64,000 bases of DNA from assembly GCA_024710405.1 (NCBI GenBank), contig JANJUV010000002.1:62001-126000 (forward strand), given 5' to 3'. Below, in pieces: positions 10,139 through 19,298 of this stretch. Made by a program: the position numbers and the translations under genes. The notes under the pieces were generated by a model that saw only the letters and a list, made by a program, of their open reading frames with translations, ran no database searches and was not told where the DNA came from. Positions within the stretch are counted from its first letter, which is position 1, and each line of letters begins with the position of its first letter. The stretch is from Bacteroidales bacterium. GTDB lineage: Bacteria > Bacteroidota > Bacteroidia > Bacteroidales > F082.

Positions 10139-11488
10139 ATGTCAACTGTCACAAAAATCAGAAAAGGTCTCAATATTAACTTAATAGGTGAGGCTGAAAA
10201 AGTGATCAAGGAGTTGAAGAGTGATCATTTTGCCGTTAAACCCACCGACTTCATCGGTGTTTTTCCCAAGATGCTGGTAAAGGAAGGCGATACGGTAAAA
10301 ACCGGAACGCCCTTGTTTATTGACAAGAACCGTGAGAACATTATTTTCACGGCTCCTGTAAGCGGTGTGATCCGGGAAATCAAAAGGGGGGCAAAAAGAC
10401 TATTGCTCGAAATCAAGATTGATGCTGACGGAAAAGATGAGTATGTTGATTTTAAGGCAGAGCAACCCTCGTCACTGAGTCGCGAACAGGTAATTGAAAA
10501 GATGCGTCTCAGCGGGGTATGGCCGCTGATAAGGCAGAGGCCTTATTCGGTGATTGCCGATCCATTAGCCGAGCCCAAGTCTATTTTCATTTCCACCTTC
10601 GACACCTCTCCTTTGGCACCCGACAACGATCTGATCTTACACGGACAGGGAGAAGATTTTCAGACCGGACTCGATGCACTGGCCAAGCTCACCAAGGGCA
10701 AGGTACACCTGAATATTGAAGCCGAAACCACACACTCAAAGGTATTCACCAACTCCAAAAACGTACAGATCAACCAGTTCTCGGGACCTCACCCCACCGG
10801 CAATGTGGGTGTACAGATCAACAGGCTCGATCCAATCAATAAAGGTGAGGTGGTTTGGTACTGTTATCCGCAGGATGTGGTAACCATCGGAAAACTATTT
10901 CGCAAAGGGCATTATGATGCCACTCGGGTGGTTGCACTCACGGGCTCCGAGGTATTATCGCCTGTGTACTTCCGCACACGGACAGGGGTTGCCGTTGAAG
11001 ACCTCGTCAAGAAAAACACCACTGATGTAAAGAAACGCTATATCAGCGGCAATGTGCTCACCGGCAAACAGGTAGAACTCGACAGTTACTTGGGTTTTTA
11101 CCACAATCAACTTACAGTGATTCCGGAGGGCGATTATTATGAATTTTTGGGATGGGGAATGCCCGGACTGAAGAAATTCAGTGTTTCGCGCAGTTTTCCG
11201 GCTTTTTTATTCAGGAACAGAAAATACAGGCTCGACACCAACCTGCATGGAGGCGACAGGGCATTGGTGATGACCGGACAATATGAAAAGGTGTTTCCGT
11301 TCGACATTTACCCCATGCAGCTGATCAAGGCCATTATGGTAGAAGACATTGACCTGATGGAAAACCTTGGAATATATGAAGTTGACGAAGAAGACTTTGC
11401 CTTGTGCGAAGTAATTGACACTTCCAAAACGAACATTCAGGAAATCGTCCGCAAGGGGCTCGACCTGATGCGCAAGGAAATGAGTTAG
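10139..11488 (+). CDS. nqrA: Na+-translocating NADH:quinone oxidoreductase subunit A
   Basis: NqrA is the membrane-peripheral subunit of the six-subunit sodium pump that oxidises NADH and reduces quinone; it contributes to quinone binding. The start chosen is the ATG at 10139, giving 449 residues beginning STVTKIRKGLNINLIG, close to the usual length; a TTG 11 codons upstream has no support. Conserved NqrA phrases include PVSGVIREIKRG at the N-terminus, HPTGNVGVQI, and a C-terminal segment VEDIDLMENLGIYEVDEEDFALCE. It is the first gene of nqrABCDEF, 30 bases before nqrB. An imperfect -7 element (TTTCTTTG, 10101-10108) is the only promoter candidate I see. Confidence 0.96.
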   Translation: MSTVTKIRKGLNINLIGEAEKVIKELKSDHFAVKPTDFIGVFPKMLVKEGDTVKTGTPLFIDKNRENIIFTAPVSGVIREIKRGAKRLLLEIKIDADGKDEYVDFKAEQPSSLSREQVIEKMRLSGVWPLIRQRPYSVIADPLAEPKSIFISTFDTSPLAPDNDLILHGQGEDFQTGLDALAKLTKGKVHLNIEAETTHSKVFTNSKNVQINQFSGPHPTGNVGVQINRLDPINKGEVVWYCYPQDVVTIGKLFRKGHYDATRVVALTGSEVLSPVYFRTRTGVAVEDLVKKNTTDVKKRYISGNVLTGKQVELDSYLGFYHNQLTVIPEGDYYEFLGWGMPGLKKFSVSRSFPAFLFRNRKYRLDTNLHGGDRALVMTGQYEKVFPFDIYPMQLIKAIMVEDIDLMENLGIYEVDEEDFALCEVIDTSKTNIQEIVRKGLDLMRKEMS

Positions 11489-11518
11489 TGAATTGAACAC
11501 ATTAATTTTGCTATAGAA

Positions 11519-12667
11519 ATGAAGTTATTAAGGGATTTTTTAGACAAGCAAAAACCACACTTTGTCAAGGGTGGGCGCTTCGAGAAGCTGCACTCTACTT
11601 TTGATGCTTTCGAAACCTTCCTGTTTGTACCCAACAAGGTTACATCCTCAGGGGCGCACATCCGCGATGCCATCGACATGAAGCGCACGATGATCATTGT
11701 TGTCGTTGCCTTGCTTCCTGCTTTGATATTCGGCATTTGGAATGTCGGCTACCAGCACTATCTTTCACAGGGCTTGGCCTATGATTTCTGGCCAATGTTT
11801 GGCTTCGGGCTGATGAAAGTGTTACCTATTATTATTGTATCATATGTTGTGGGGCTAGGCATCGAATTTGCCTTTGCCCAGGTGAGGCACCACGAGGTTA
11901 ACGAAGGTTTTCTGGTAAGTGGCATGCTGATACCACTGGTGATGCCACCTGATGTTCCGTTGTGGATGGTTGCCATAGCCACCGCCTTTGCCGTGATCAT
12001 CGGCAAAGAAGTGTTTGGCGGCACCGGCATGAACATCCTCAACCCGGCGCTCACCGCACGTGCCTTTCTGTTTTTTGCCTATCCGTCAGAGATGTCGGGC
12101 GACCTTGTGTGGATTGCCGAAAAAGCAGATGCATATTCAGGAGCCACACCACTGGGACATCTGCTGGTAGGCGAGGTTGATAAGATCCCATCAGACTGGG
12201 CCATGTTTCTGGGCACTATTCCCGGCAGTATCGGAGAAACCTCCACGCTTGCCATTTTGCTTGGAGCCATCATCCTGATTGCCACCGGAGTCGGTAGTGC
12301 CAGGATCATGTTTTCGGTTGTTGCCGGCGGCTTGGTTATGGGATGGTTGTTTAATCTGTGGGGAGCAAACGATTACATGAATATTCCCGCTTATCAACAC
12401 CTGATCATGGGCGGATTTGCTTTCGGAACCGTATTCATGGCTACAGACCCTGTTTCGGCTTCACAAACGGGCATTGGCAAATACTATTACGGATTCCTCA
12501 TCGGTATGATCGCCGTGTTGATACGCGTGTTCAACCCTGCCTATCCCGAAGGCATGATGCTGGCCATTCTGCTCATGAATGTCTTTGCCCCGCTCATCGA
12601 TCACTATGTGATTCAGTCGAACATTAAAAAACGCCTGAAAAGGGCAAAAGTGGCTGTTAAAGCTTAA
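11519..12667 (+). CDS. nqrB: Na+-translocating NADH:quinone oxidoreductase subunit B
   Basis: A 382-residue multi-spanning membrane subunit, the main sodium-path subunit, which also carries riboflavin and a covalently bound FMN. The flavinylation motif SGAT is at 207-210, with Thr210 as the expected FMN attachment site; ApbE encoded at 16257 would attach it. About ten hydrophobic helices are visible. Conserved NqrB phrases are HEVNEGFLVSGMLIPL, GKEVFGGTGMNILNPALTARAFLFFAYP and FGTVFMATDPVSASQT. The length is slightly below that of Vibrio NqrB (about 410). It is followed after 25 bases by nqrC. Confidence 0.97.
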   Translation: MKLLRDFLDKQKPHFVKGGRFEKLHSTFDAFETFLFVPNKVTSSGAHIRDAIDMKRTMIIVVVALLPALIFGIWNVGYQHYLSQGLAYDFWPMFGFGLMKVLPIIIVSYVVGLGIEFAFAQVRHHEVNEGFLVSGMLIPLVMPPDVPLWMVAIATAFAVIIGKEVFGGTGMNILNPALTARAFLFFAYPSEMSGDLVWIAEKADAYSGATPLGHLLVGEVDKIPSDWAMFLGTIPGSIGETSTLAILLGAIILIATGVGSARIMFSVVAGGLVMGWLFNLWGANDYMNIPAYQHLIMGGFAFGTVFMATDPVSASQTGIGKYYYGFLIGMIAVLIRVFNPAYPEGMMLAILLMNVFAPLIDHYVIQSNIKKRLKRAKVAVKA

Positions 12668-12692
12668 ATTAACAACTCAGAATCAAACGCAT

Positions 12693-13430
12693 ATGTATAG
12701 TAACGCCTATATTTTCAGATATGCCTCAATTATGGTGATTCTTGTAGCAGCGGTGCTGTCAGCAGCAGCCATGCTCCTGAAGCCACTACAGCAACGTAAT
12801 GAGGCAGTGGATAAGATGCAGAGTATCTTGTCGGCAGCCGGAATCCATGATGTGGCGGCAGAAGATGCCATCAGGATCTTCAATGAAAACATCACCAATA
12901 TGATTGTCATTGATAACAAAGGCAATGTGGTGGATGACTACACCGGCGAAGGTAAAGAAAAAAGCCGCGCTTTCAGGATCAACTTGAAGGACGAGTTGTA
13001 CAAGAAATCACAGAATCGTGATTTTGAACTGGCCATGTATGTGATCAACCTCAACGGCGAGCTGATTTATATCATACCGCTCAGGGGTGTTGGACTTTGG
13101 GGACCGGTTTGGGGCAACATAGCCCTGAAGGACGATTTCAACACTGTTGTCGGAGTAACTTTCGGACACAAATCCGAAACACCCGGTCTTGGTGCCGAAA
13201 TCGAAACCCCCATCTTTGAAGATCAGTTTCCCGGAAAAACTTTATTCGATGAGCAGGGCACATTCAAATCCATCCGCGTGATCAAAGGTGGAGTTGCCAA
13301 CCTTCCATCTGCTGCTCAGCTGCATGCCGTTGATGCCATTACAGGCGGAACAATCACCAGCAACGGTGTTGGCGATATGCTCAAGAATGTGCTTGAAAGT
13401 TATGAACCCTACTTCAAAAACCAAGGATAA
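12693..13430 (+). CDS. nqrC: Na+-translocating NADH:quinone oxidoreductase subunit C
   Basis: A 245-residue protein with a single N-terminal membrane helix (about 9-30) and a periplasmic FMN-binding domain. The phrase GHKSETPGLGAEI (158-170) is typical of NqrC/RnfG. The flavin attachment motif reads TGGT (217-220) in DAITGGTITS, rather than the SGAT seen in Vibrio. The attachment threonine (T220) is kept, and this variant is what I expect for Bacteroidota. FMN would be attached on the outer side of the membrane by the ApbE lipoprotein. The gene ends 2 bases before nqrD. Confidence 0.96.
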   Translation: MYSNAYIFRYASIMVILVAAVLSAAAMLLKPLQQRNEAVDKMQSILSAAGIHDVAAEDAIRIFNENITNMIVIDNKGNVVDDYTGEGKEKSRAFRINLKDELYKKSQNRDFELAMYVINLNGELIYIIPLRGVGLWGPVWGNIALKDDFNTVVGVTFGHKSETPGLGAEIETPIFEDQFPGKTLFDEQGTFKSIRVIKGGVANLPSAAQLHAVDAITGGTITSNGVGDMLKNVLESYEPYFKNQG

Positions 13431-13432
13431 CC

Positions 13433-14089
13433 ATGAGTACTGCGAAACAAGAAAAAGAACCTTTGTTCTCACCTAAGAACAAAAAACTACTGACCTCTCC
13501 CATCAACCTGAACAACCCTATCACGGTTCAGGTACTTGGTATTTGCTCGGCTCTGGCCGTAACCGCCAAACTAAAACCGGCCTTCGTAATGGCTGTTTCT
13601 GTAGTTGTTGTTACCGCTCTGGCCAATGTGATTATCTCCATGCTGCGCAACGGCATTCCTCCCCGGATCAGGATCATCGTTCAATTGGTCGTTATTGCCG
13701 CGCTTGTTATCCTTGTTGATCAGGTACTCAAGGCATTTGTTTACGATGTAAGCAAGCAGCTTTCGGTATTTGTCGGTCTCATCATCACCAACTGTATCAT
13801 TATGGGACGTCTCGAAGCCTTTGCAATGGGCAACAAGGTTTGGCCCAGCCTGCTTGATGGAATCGGCAACGGACTGGGCTACGGCCTCATCCTTCTTATA
13901 GTTGGTTTTGTCCGCGAATTGTTTGGCTCAGGAACACTCTGGGGATATAATGTTATTCCGGCAGGAGCTTTCGAAATAGGCTATATGAACAATGGCTTCA
14001 TGATTCTTCCTCCGATGGCACTGATCATTGTTGGTATTATCATATGGATCCAACGTTCTAAAAACCCTGAACTCTTCGAAGAAAATTAG
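13433..14089 (+). CDS. nqrD: Na+-translocating NADH:quinone oxidoreductase subunit D
   Basis: A 218-residue integral membrane subunit with about six helices. After a soluble N-terminal segment the conserved phrase [20 protein letters not shown] appears, then the half-helix motif [13 protein letters not shown] (about 121-133), whose Cys helps bind the 2Fe-2S cluster at the NqrD/NqrE interface. The motif [19 protein letters not shown] near the C-terminus is also diagnostic. It is homologous to RnfE, but the full nqrA-F set identifies it as NqrD. It ends 25 bases before the nqrE start. Confidence 0.96.
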   Translation: MSTAKQEKEPLFSPKNKKLLTSPINLNNPITVQVLGICSALAVTAKLKPAFVMAVSVVVVTALANVIISMLRNGIPPRIRIIVQLVVIAALVILVDQVLKAFVYDVSKQLSVFVGLIITNCIIMGRLEAFAMGNKVWPSLLDGIGNGLGYGLILLIVGFVRELFGSGTLWGYNVIPAGAFEIGYMNNGFMILPPMALIIVGIIIWIQRSKNPELFEEN

Positions 14090-14114
14090 TATCAACCCAT
14101 TCAATTTAAAGGAT

Positions 14115-14732
14115 ATGCAAGAGATATTTAATATATTCGTCAAGTCGATCTTCGTTGACAACATGGTATTTGCCTACTTTTTAGGCATGTGTTCGTACCT
14201 GGCCGTGTCCAAAACCGTACAGACTTCTGTAGGACTTGGCATCGCTGTCATTTTCGTGTTGGGCATAACCGTGCCTGTCGACTATCTGCTGAATGATTAC
14301 GTTCTGAAACCGGGCGCGCTAGTTTGGCTCGACTCCGGCCTTGCCGATGTTGACCTCAGCTTCCTGAGTTTCATCGTGTTCATCGCCATCATCGCATCAA
14401 TGGTTCAGCTTGTGGAAATGATCGTTGAGAAATTCAGTCCTGCGCTGTATTCCTCGTTGGGAATTTTCCTTCCACTGATCGCAGTAAACTGCGCCATCCT
14501 TGGTGGTTCGCTGTTTATGCAGGAACGTGAATACCAAACGCTGGCACAGGCCACCTCATTTGGGCTGGGTTCAGGTGTGGGCTGGTTTTTGGCCATTGTG
14601 GGCATTGCAGCCATCCGCGAAAAAATAAGATACTCCAATGTTCCTGCTCCGCTCAGGGGACTGGGAATAACCTTCATTATCACAGGCCTCATGGGCATTG
14701 CCTTCATGAGCTTCCTGGGCATCAAACTATAG
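14115..14732 (+). CDS. nqrE: Na+-translocating NADH:quinone oxidoreductase subunit E
   Basis: The open frame begins at 14028 inside nqrD, but the conserved NqrE N-terminus ([20 protein letters not shown]) starts at the ATG at 14115, giving 205 residues. It has six membrane helices and is the inverted-topology partner of NqrD. The motif MCSYLAVSK near the N-terminus and [12 protein letters not shown] (about 137-148) carry the two interface cysteines regions for the intramembrane iron-sulfur centre. Spacing to nqrD is 25 bases and to nqrF 33 bases. Confidence 0.96.
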   Translation: MQEIFNIFVKSIFVDNMVFAYFLGMCSYLAVSKTVQTSVGLGIAVIFVLGITVPVDYLLNDYVLKPGALVWLDSGLADVDLSFLSFIVFIAIIASMVQLVEMIVEKFSPALYSSLGIFLPLIAVNCAILGGSLFMQEREYQTLAQATSFGLGSGVGWFLAIVGIAAIREKIRYSNVPAPLRGLGITFIITGLMGIAFMSFLGIKL

Positions 14733-14765
14733 TCTATTAAGTGTATAACATAATCCAGATATAAC

Positions 14766-16028
14766 ATGACTCTGTTAGTAACCGGTACAGGCGGTGTTGT
14801 CGCAATCAGTATCGTTTTCTTCCTTTTTGTTATTCTCCTGCTCGTGGGCCTTCTGCTATATGCACGTAAAAAGCTTACCCCGCAGGGAAAGGTGAAAATA
14901 ACCATCAACGGCGATAAGGAACTTGAAGTCGATCCGGGCTCTACCCTCCTGTCGACCCTCTCGGCCAACAAAATATTTTTACCTTCAGCTTGTGGCGGTG
15001 GTGGCACCTGTGCCATGTGCAAATGCCAGGTTCTGGAAGGCGGTGGCACCATCCTGCCTACCGAAAAAGGTTATTTCACGCGCAAAGAACAACAGAACAA
15101 CTGGCGCCTTGGCTGTCAGGTGAAAGTGCGAGAAAACATGAACATTCAGGTTCCGCCCGAAATCTTCGGTATCAAAAAATGGGAATGTGAAGTTGTTTCC
15201 AACAAAAACGTGGCAACCTTCATCAAAGAGTTTGTGGTAAAACTCCCCGAAGGCGAACATCTCGATTTCCTCTCCGGAGGTTACATACAGATTGATGTGC
15301 CCAAAATCGAAGTCGACTTTGCAAAAGACATAGAAGTGGAAGACGAATATCGCGAAGAATGGGATAAGTTCAAGATGTGGGACCTGAAAATGAAGAATAC
15401 AGAAGAACAATTCAGGGCTTACTCCATGGCCAACCATCCTGCCGAAGGAAATATTGTGATGCTGAACATCCGTATTGCCACACCGCCCTGGGACCGCAAA
15501 ACGAATGGCTTCATGAAAGTGAATCCAGGTGTGTGCTCCTCATTCATCTTCTCGCGCAAACCCGGCGACAAAGTGATGGTTTCTGGCCCCTATGGTGAAT
15601 TCCATATCAAACCCACCAAACGCGAAATGATGTTCATTGGCGGTGGCGCCGGAATGGCCCCCATGCGGTCACATCTCTTTCACCTGTTCCACACCGAAAA
15701 GACCGACAGGAAGACAACTTTCTGGTATGGCGGACGATCTAAACGTGAACTGTTCTATACCGAAGAATTTGAGGAAATCGAAAAGAACTTCCCGAACTTC
15801 AAATTCGAAGTTGCCCTTTCAGAACCACTGCAGTCCGACAACTGGAACGGCTACACTGGTTTTATCCATCAGGTTATACTCGACAATTACCTGAAACAAC
15901 ATCCTGAACCGGAGGAAATTGAATATTACCTCTGTGGACCACCCATGATGAATGCAGCAGTATTCAAAATGCTCGATGAACTTGGCGTGCCTGACGAAAT
16001 GATTGCCTTTGACGATTTCGGAGGCTGA
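14766..16028 (+). CDS. nqrF: Na+-translocating NADH:quinone oxidoreductase subunit F
   Basis: The electron-input subunit, 420 residues. One N-terminal membrane helix (about 10-33) is followed by a 2Fe-2S ferredoxin domain with Cys76, Cys82, Cys85 and Cys117 (ACGGGGTCAMC...LGC). An FAD-binding domain contains RAYSMAN (217-223), and an NADH-binding domain contains GGGAGMAPMRSHLFHL and ends with the usual YLCGPPMMNAAV...DDFGG. It oxidises NADH on the cytoplasmic face and passes electrons through FAD and 2Fe-2S to the intramembrane centre. It is the last gene of the operon and is followed by a strong terminator. Confidence 0.98.
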   Translation: MTLLVTGTGGVVAISIVFFLFVILLLVGLLLYARKKLTPQGKVKITINGDKELEVDPGSTLLSTLSANKIFLPSACGGGGTCAMCKCQVLEGGGTILPTEKGYFTRKEQQNNWRLGCQVKVRENMNIQVPPEIFGIKKWECEVVSNKNVATFIKEFVVKLPEGEHLDFLSGGYIQIDVPKIEVDFAKDIEVEDEYREEWDKFKMWDLKMKNTEEQFRAYSMANHPAEGNIVMLNIRIATPPWDRKTNGFMKVNPGVCSSFIFSRKPGDKVMVSGPYGEFHIKPTKREMMFIGGGAGMAPMRSHLFHLFHTEKTDRKTTFWYGGRSKRELFYTEEFEEIEKNFPNFKFEVALSEPLQSDNWNGYTGFIHQVILDNYLKQHPEPEEIEYYLCGPPMMNAAVFKMLDELGVPDEMIAFDDFGG

Positions 16029-16040
16029 CATAAACTGATA

Positions 16041-16068
16041 AAACCCGGCCCGACGCCGGGTTTTTTTT
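16041..16068 (+). terminator. Rho-independent terminator of the nqr operon
   Basis: AAACCCGGC / GCCGGGTTT stem with a short loop followed by eight T, 12 bases after the nqrF stop. It closes the nqrABCDEF transcript and shows that apbE has its own promoter. Confidence 0.9.
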
Positions 16069-16156
16069 GTGATTCAGACCAGAAACAACGCTGTAAAGAG
16101 CACTTTCATGTATCATTGATTTCCTTTTCTTTTTATATGAGGCTTTGATATTTGTT

Positions 16157-16164
16157 TACTTTTG
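16157..16164 (+). promoter_or_regulatory. -7 element (TACTTTTG) upstream of apbE
   Basis: A perfect TAnnTTTG element between the nqr terminator and apbE. It would give a leader of about 90 bases. No clear -33 TTG at the standard distance was found. Confidence 0.45.
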
Positions 16165-16256
16165 TATGGCAGGTATATTTTCACGAAAAGGCTGCTAAAG
16201 TGAAAAGCCGGCCTGCTGCTCTGAATCAAAAAGCAGCTAATGATTTTGGATGATCA

Positions 16257-17282
16257 ATGAATCTAAGGATGAAAAAATTACTACTTAACATTAGTTGGCT
16301 TTTGCCCTTATTAGTAGCCCTTTATGGCTGCACACCCAAAAATCAGCTGCACAAAATTAATTTCACCGGAGAGGCACAGGGCACTTACTATGCCATTACC
16401 TATTATGATTCTGAAGGCCGAAATCTGCAGCCTCAGGTTGATTCACTGCTGAAAGCATTTGATCAATCGGTGTCACTTTGGGTTCCTGAATCTATCATAT
16501 CGCGTGTTAACAAGGACGACACCCTTGTCGTCATCGATGAAACTTTCAGATATAACTTTTTGCTGTCAAAAGAGGTATCGGCTGCCACCGGTGGAGCGTT
16601 CGATTTTACGATAGCACCTTTGGTAACAGCCTGGGGGTTTGGCCTCAAGAAAAGGGAACAGATAACTACACAATTGATCGACAGCCTGAAAGCCCTTGTT
16701 GACTACCGCAAGGTGAGCCTCGAAGCCGGCAGGGTTAACAAAGACGACAGCAGAATAAAATTCGATTTCAATGCAGTTGCCCAGGGATATTCTGTTGACC
16801 TGATCGGCGCCATGCTCGAATCATACGGAATCAGCAGTTATATTGCCGATGTTGGAGGCGAGGTTTTCGCCCGAAACACTAAACCCGATGGGACAGAATG
16901 GCGTGTTGGCATTGAGAAACCGGCTCAGGACAAGGAAAATCCGCAGGAAGTTCAGCTTATAGTGGCCTTACAGGACAAAGGTATTGCCACATCGGGAAAC
17001 TACCGGAAATATTACGAAGAAAACGGCAAACGATATTCCCACACGATCGACCCTTCCACCGGCTACCCGGTTGATCATAATCTGCTGAGTGTAACCGTCA
17101 TGGCCGGAAACGCAGCACTTGCCGATGCTTACTCAACCGCTTTCATGGTGATGGGTGTCGAAAAGGCTTTGGAATTCTTGAAGACCATGCCCGACATGGA
17201 TGCCATTTTTATTTCTGCGGGCGAAGAAGGAACTTACGAGACTGTGATCACATCTGGTTTTCAGGAATGCATCAGGGAATAA
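16257..17282 (+). CDS. apbE: FAD:protein FMN transferase (ApbE), lipoprotein
   Basis: A 341-residue lipoprotein: the signal ends in ALYGC with the lipidated Cys25 (an ATG at 16269 is an alternative start). It covalently attaches FMN, from FAD, to the Thr of NqrB and NqrC. ApbE features visible are AQGTYYAITYY near the N-terminus, FDFNAVAQGYSVDLIG, ADVGGEVFARNTKPDGTEWRVGIEKP split across a strand-turn-strand, the magnesium/FAD motif HTIDPSTGYPVDH, and ALADAYSTAFMVMG. Its place directly after nqrF is the common arrangement and fits the NqrB and NqrC flavinylation sites seen upstream. Confidence 0.95.
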   Translation: MNLRMKKLLLNISWLLPLLVALYGCTPKNQLHKINFTGEAQGTYYAITYYDSEGRNLQPQVDSLLKAFDQSVSLWVPESIISRVNKDDTLVVIDETFRYNFLLSKEVSAATGGAFDFTIAPLVTAWGFGLKKREQITTQLIDSLKALVDYRKVSLEAGRVNKDDSRIKFDFNAVAQGYSVDLIGAMLESYGISSYIADVGGEVFARNTKPDGTEWRVGIEKPAQDKENPQEVQLIVALQDKGIATSGNYRKYYEENGKRYSHTIDPSTGYPVDHNLLSVTVMAGNAALADAYSTAFMVMGVEKALEFLKTMPDMDAIFISAGEEGTYETVITSGFQECIRE

Positions 17283-17371
17283 CAGAATTTGCCTCAGTGC
17301 TGAAGCCTCCTGATTTCTCTACGTTGATTTGGTTAGTGGTTAAAAGATGGTAATTTGTTCCATCCGTCAGG

Positions 17372-17572
17372 CTAGTGATTATGCGAAGTCTGCTTGTTCT
17401 CGCAGCTTCCCTCGTTGCCTCCGCAGCCGCAGCCCATTCGCCTTCCCTGAGCATCAACACTACTGCATTGTTTTTTGAACTCACCACCTTTGAACACAAA
17501 CATTTTGATGGCAATGCCTGCTATGGCCAGGCCTACCAGGATAATAGCTATGATGAATAATTTCAGAAACAT
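17372..17572 (-). CDS. Small membrane protein with four-cysteine tail, NqrM-like candidate
   Basis: I start this 66-residue protein at the ATG at 17572 rather than 17665: the chosen start gives a clean N-terminal membrane helix (LKLFIIAIILVGLAIAGI). The longer version adds an unlikely Cys/charged leader. After the helix come Cys36, Cys48, Cys50 and Cys57, i.e. C-x11-C-x-C-x6-C. NqrM (DUF539), needed to mature the membrane iron-sulfur centre of Na+-NQR, is a protein of similar size with one helix and four conserved cysteines; from memory its first three have the same spacing. Position next to nqr/apbE (convergent with apbE) supports this. It may be cotranscribed with the upstream RNA methyltransferase gene. 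Confidence 0.55.
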   Translation of the reverse strand: MFLKLFIIAIILVGLAIAGIAIKMFVFKGGEFKKQCSSVDAQGRRMGCGCGGNEGSCENKQTSHNH

Positions 17573-17705
17573 TATATCGGCATTAGAATGGTTAAAAATA
17601 TCAGGCAAAAATACACCTATTTCAGGAACAACTCTGCATCTGGCACACGAATATCCCTGAATCAACCAATTAACAAGAATGATGCATAAAATGTTCTGCT
17701 GCTCG

Positions 17706-18470
17706 TTAGTCAGACCTGAGAAAATGCATCAGAATTCCGGCAGCAACGGCCGCATTCAGCGACTCGGGAAATTCTTTTACGGATGAATATCTGGCAATTG
17801 TAATCGGATGAGAGATCAAAGACAATAATTCAGGACGAATACCATGCGATTCACTACCAATGAGGAGTATTCCTTTGTCTAGGCTCCTTATCAAATCATC
17901 GGGCGGATTACCATTCAACACAGCTCCGGCCACCGAAATTCCTTTCTCTCTGGCACTACTTAAAATCCTGCTCAGGTCATCTTCAATAACCTGCACCCGA
18001 AACACCGACCCCATGCTGGATTGCACTACTTTTGGGTTGTACACATCAACACATTGTTCGCTGCAATAAACCTTATCCATCCCAAACCACTCGGCAGTGC
18101 GCAGCAAGGTTCCCATATTGCCGGGATCGTTTATACCATCGAGTGCCAGACTCCAACCAAGTTGTATGGTGTGAGCATCAGCATCAGATGCGCGCATTCC
18201 GGCCACAGCGAGTATTCCGGGTGGAGTGCTGAGGTTTGACAAACGTGCCATGTCGTGTTCTGGTACTATTTCAATTGAAACTCCATCAGGTAATGGAAAT
18301 TCTCCGGACGACAAAAACTGTTCGGTAACATAGACTGCTTCGATGGTTAAGCTGCTGAGGAGCAACTCAGACACCAGTTTTGCGCCTTCGACCACAAACC
18401 TGCCCTGAGCTTTGCGTTCACGAGCCTGTTTCAGGTCTGCAATAAGTTTTAATGATTTACGGCTCAGCAT
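17706..18470 (-). CDS. TrmH/SpoU-family RNA 2'-O-methyltransferase
   Basis: A 254-residue SPOUT-class methyltransferase that would 2'-O-methylate a ribose in rRNA or tRNA using S-adenosylmethionine. An N-terminal substrate-binding domain (about 1-95; LADLKQARERKAQGRFVVEG) is followed by the trefoil-knot catalytic domain. Motif 1 is NDPGNMGTLLRTAEWFG, motif 2 LLIGSESHGI and motif 3 SLNAAVAAGILM. The N-terminal extension is like that of the RlmB/TsnR group. The exact target nucleotide cannot be told. The gene starts directly at the end of the ribosomal operon terminator, leaving no leader (see findings). Confidence 0.9.
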   Translation of the reverse strand: MLSRKSLKLIADLKQARERKAQGRFVVEGAKLVSELLLSSLTIEAVYVTEQFLSSGEFPLPDGVSIEIVPEHDMARLSNLSTPPGILAVAGMRASDADAHTIQLGWSLALDGINDPGNMGTLLRTAEWFGMDKVYCSEQCVDVYNPKVVQSSMGSVFRVQVIEDDLSRILSSAREKGISVAGAVLNGNPPDDLIRSLDKGILLIGSESHGIRPELLSLISHPITIARYSSVKEFPESLNAAVAAGILMHFLRSD

Positions 18471-18505
18471 AAAAAAAGCCTGATTCTGTCAGTGAATCAG
18501 GCTTT
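18471..18505 (-). terminator. Rho-independent terminator of rpsF-rpsR-rplI
   Basis: On the minus strand a 12-bp perfect stem (AAAGCCTGATTC / GAATCAGGCTTT) with a 7-base loop, followed by T residues that run right up to the ATG of the RNA methyltransferase gene at 18470. Confidence 0.92.
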
Positions 18506-18526
18506 AAAAGTACTATTATTCCGGCT

Positions 18527-18976
18527 TTACTCGGCAAAAACCTCAAAATCAATTTCGAACTGTACCTCCTTGTGGAGTTTGATCTTTGCTTTATACTCAC
18601 CAACTTCCTTGATTGTATCGTCGCTAAGGTGAATCCTTCTACGGTCGATATCAATGTTTTTGACTTCTTTGATGGCATTGGCAATCTGTACCGAGTTTAC
18701 GGAACCAAAGATCTTGCCCGAAGCACCGGCTTTGGCGGGGATACGCAGGCTGGTGCCTTCGAGTGACTTGGCAATGGTGAGGGCTTCGTTCTTGATTTTT
18801 TCTTCTTTGAAGGACTGCTGACGTTTCAGTTCGGCAAGCACCTTCATATTGGTTTCGTTTGCAATGATAGCCATTCCGCGAGGAATGAGATAATTGCGTG
18901 CGTAACCGTCTTTTACACTAACCACCTCGTTGGTAAAACCAAGGTCGTTTATATCCTGTTTGAGTATTACTTTCAT
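18527..18976 (-). CDS. rplI: Ribosomal protein bL9
   Basis: A 149-residue large-subunit protein. The N-terminal domain is the classical KVILKQDINDLGFTNEVVSVKDGYARNYLIPRG split by a loop. A long connecting helix (about 45-75) leads to the C-terminal rRNA-binding domain with AGASGKIFGSVNS and IDIDRRRIHL. Length and domain order are normal. Last gene of rpsF-rpsR-rplI, 18 bases after rpsR and directly before the terminator. Confidence 0.98.
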   Translation of the reverse strand: MKVILKQDINDLGFTNEVVSVKDGYARNYLIPRGMAIIANETNMKVLAELKRQQSFKEEKIKNEALTIAKSLEGTSLRIPAKAGASGKIFGSVNSVQIANAIKEVKNIDIDRRRIHLSDDTIKEVGEYKAKIKLHKEVQFEIDFEVFAE

Positions 18977-18994
18977 TGTTTATTCCTCCGATGG

Positions 18995-19264
18995 TTATTT
19001 AAGTAAGTCAGCTACATAAGGCATCAATGAAAGGTGACGGGCTCTTTTCACGGCCTGTGCCACTTTTTTCTGATACTTGGTTGAAGTTCCGGTGATGCGG
19101 CGGGGCAGCAATTTGCCTTGCTCGTTCACAAACTTGAGCAGGAAGTCGGCATCCTTGTAGTCGATATACTTGATGCGGTTTTTCTTGAACCGGCAGTATT
19201 TTTTCTTTTTGGTGTCAACTGCTATCGGGGTCAAATATTTGATTTCTGAATTTCCTTGTGCCAT
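18995..19264 (-). CDS. rpsR: Ribosomal protein bS18
   Basis: An 89-residue small-subunit protein recognised by [29 protein letters not shown] and the basic [21 protein letters not shown]. It forms the S6:S18 pair on the platform, which explains the conserved location after rpsF. A short basic N-terminal extension with [11 protein letters not shown] is typical for Bacteroidota. The gap to rpsF is 34 bases. Confidence 0.98.
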   Translation of the reverse strand: MAQGNSEIKYLTPIAVDTKKKKYCRFKKNRIKYIDYKDADFLLKFVNEQGKLLPRRITGTSTKYQKKVAQAVKRARHLSLMPYVADLLK

Positions 19265-19298
19265 TGTTGTTCGATGTTAATGGTTGCTGTTGTACAAA

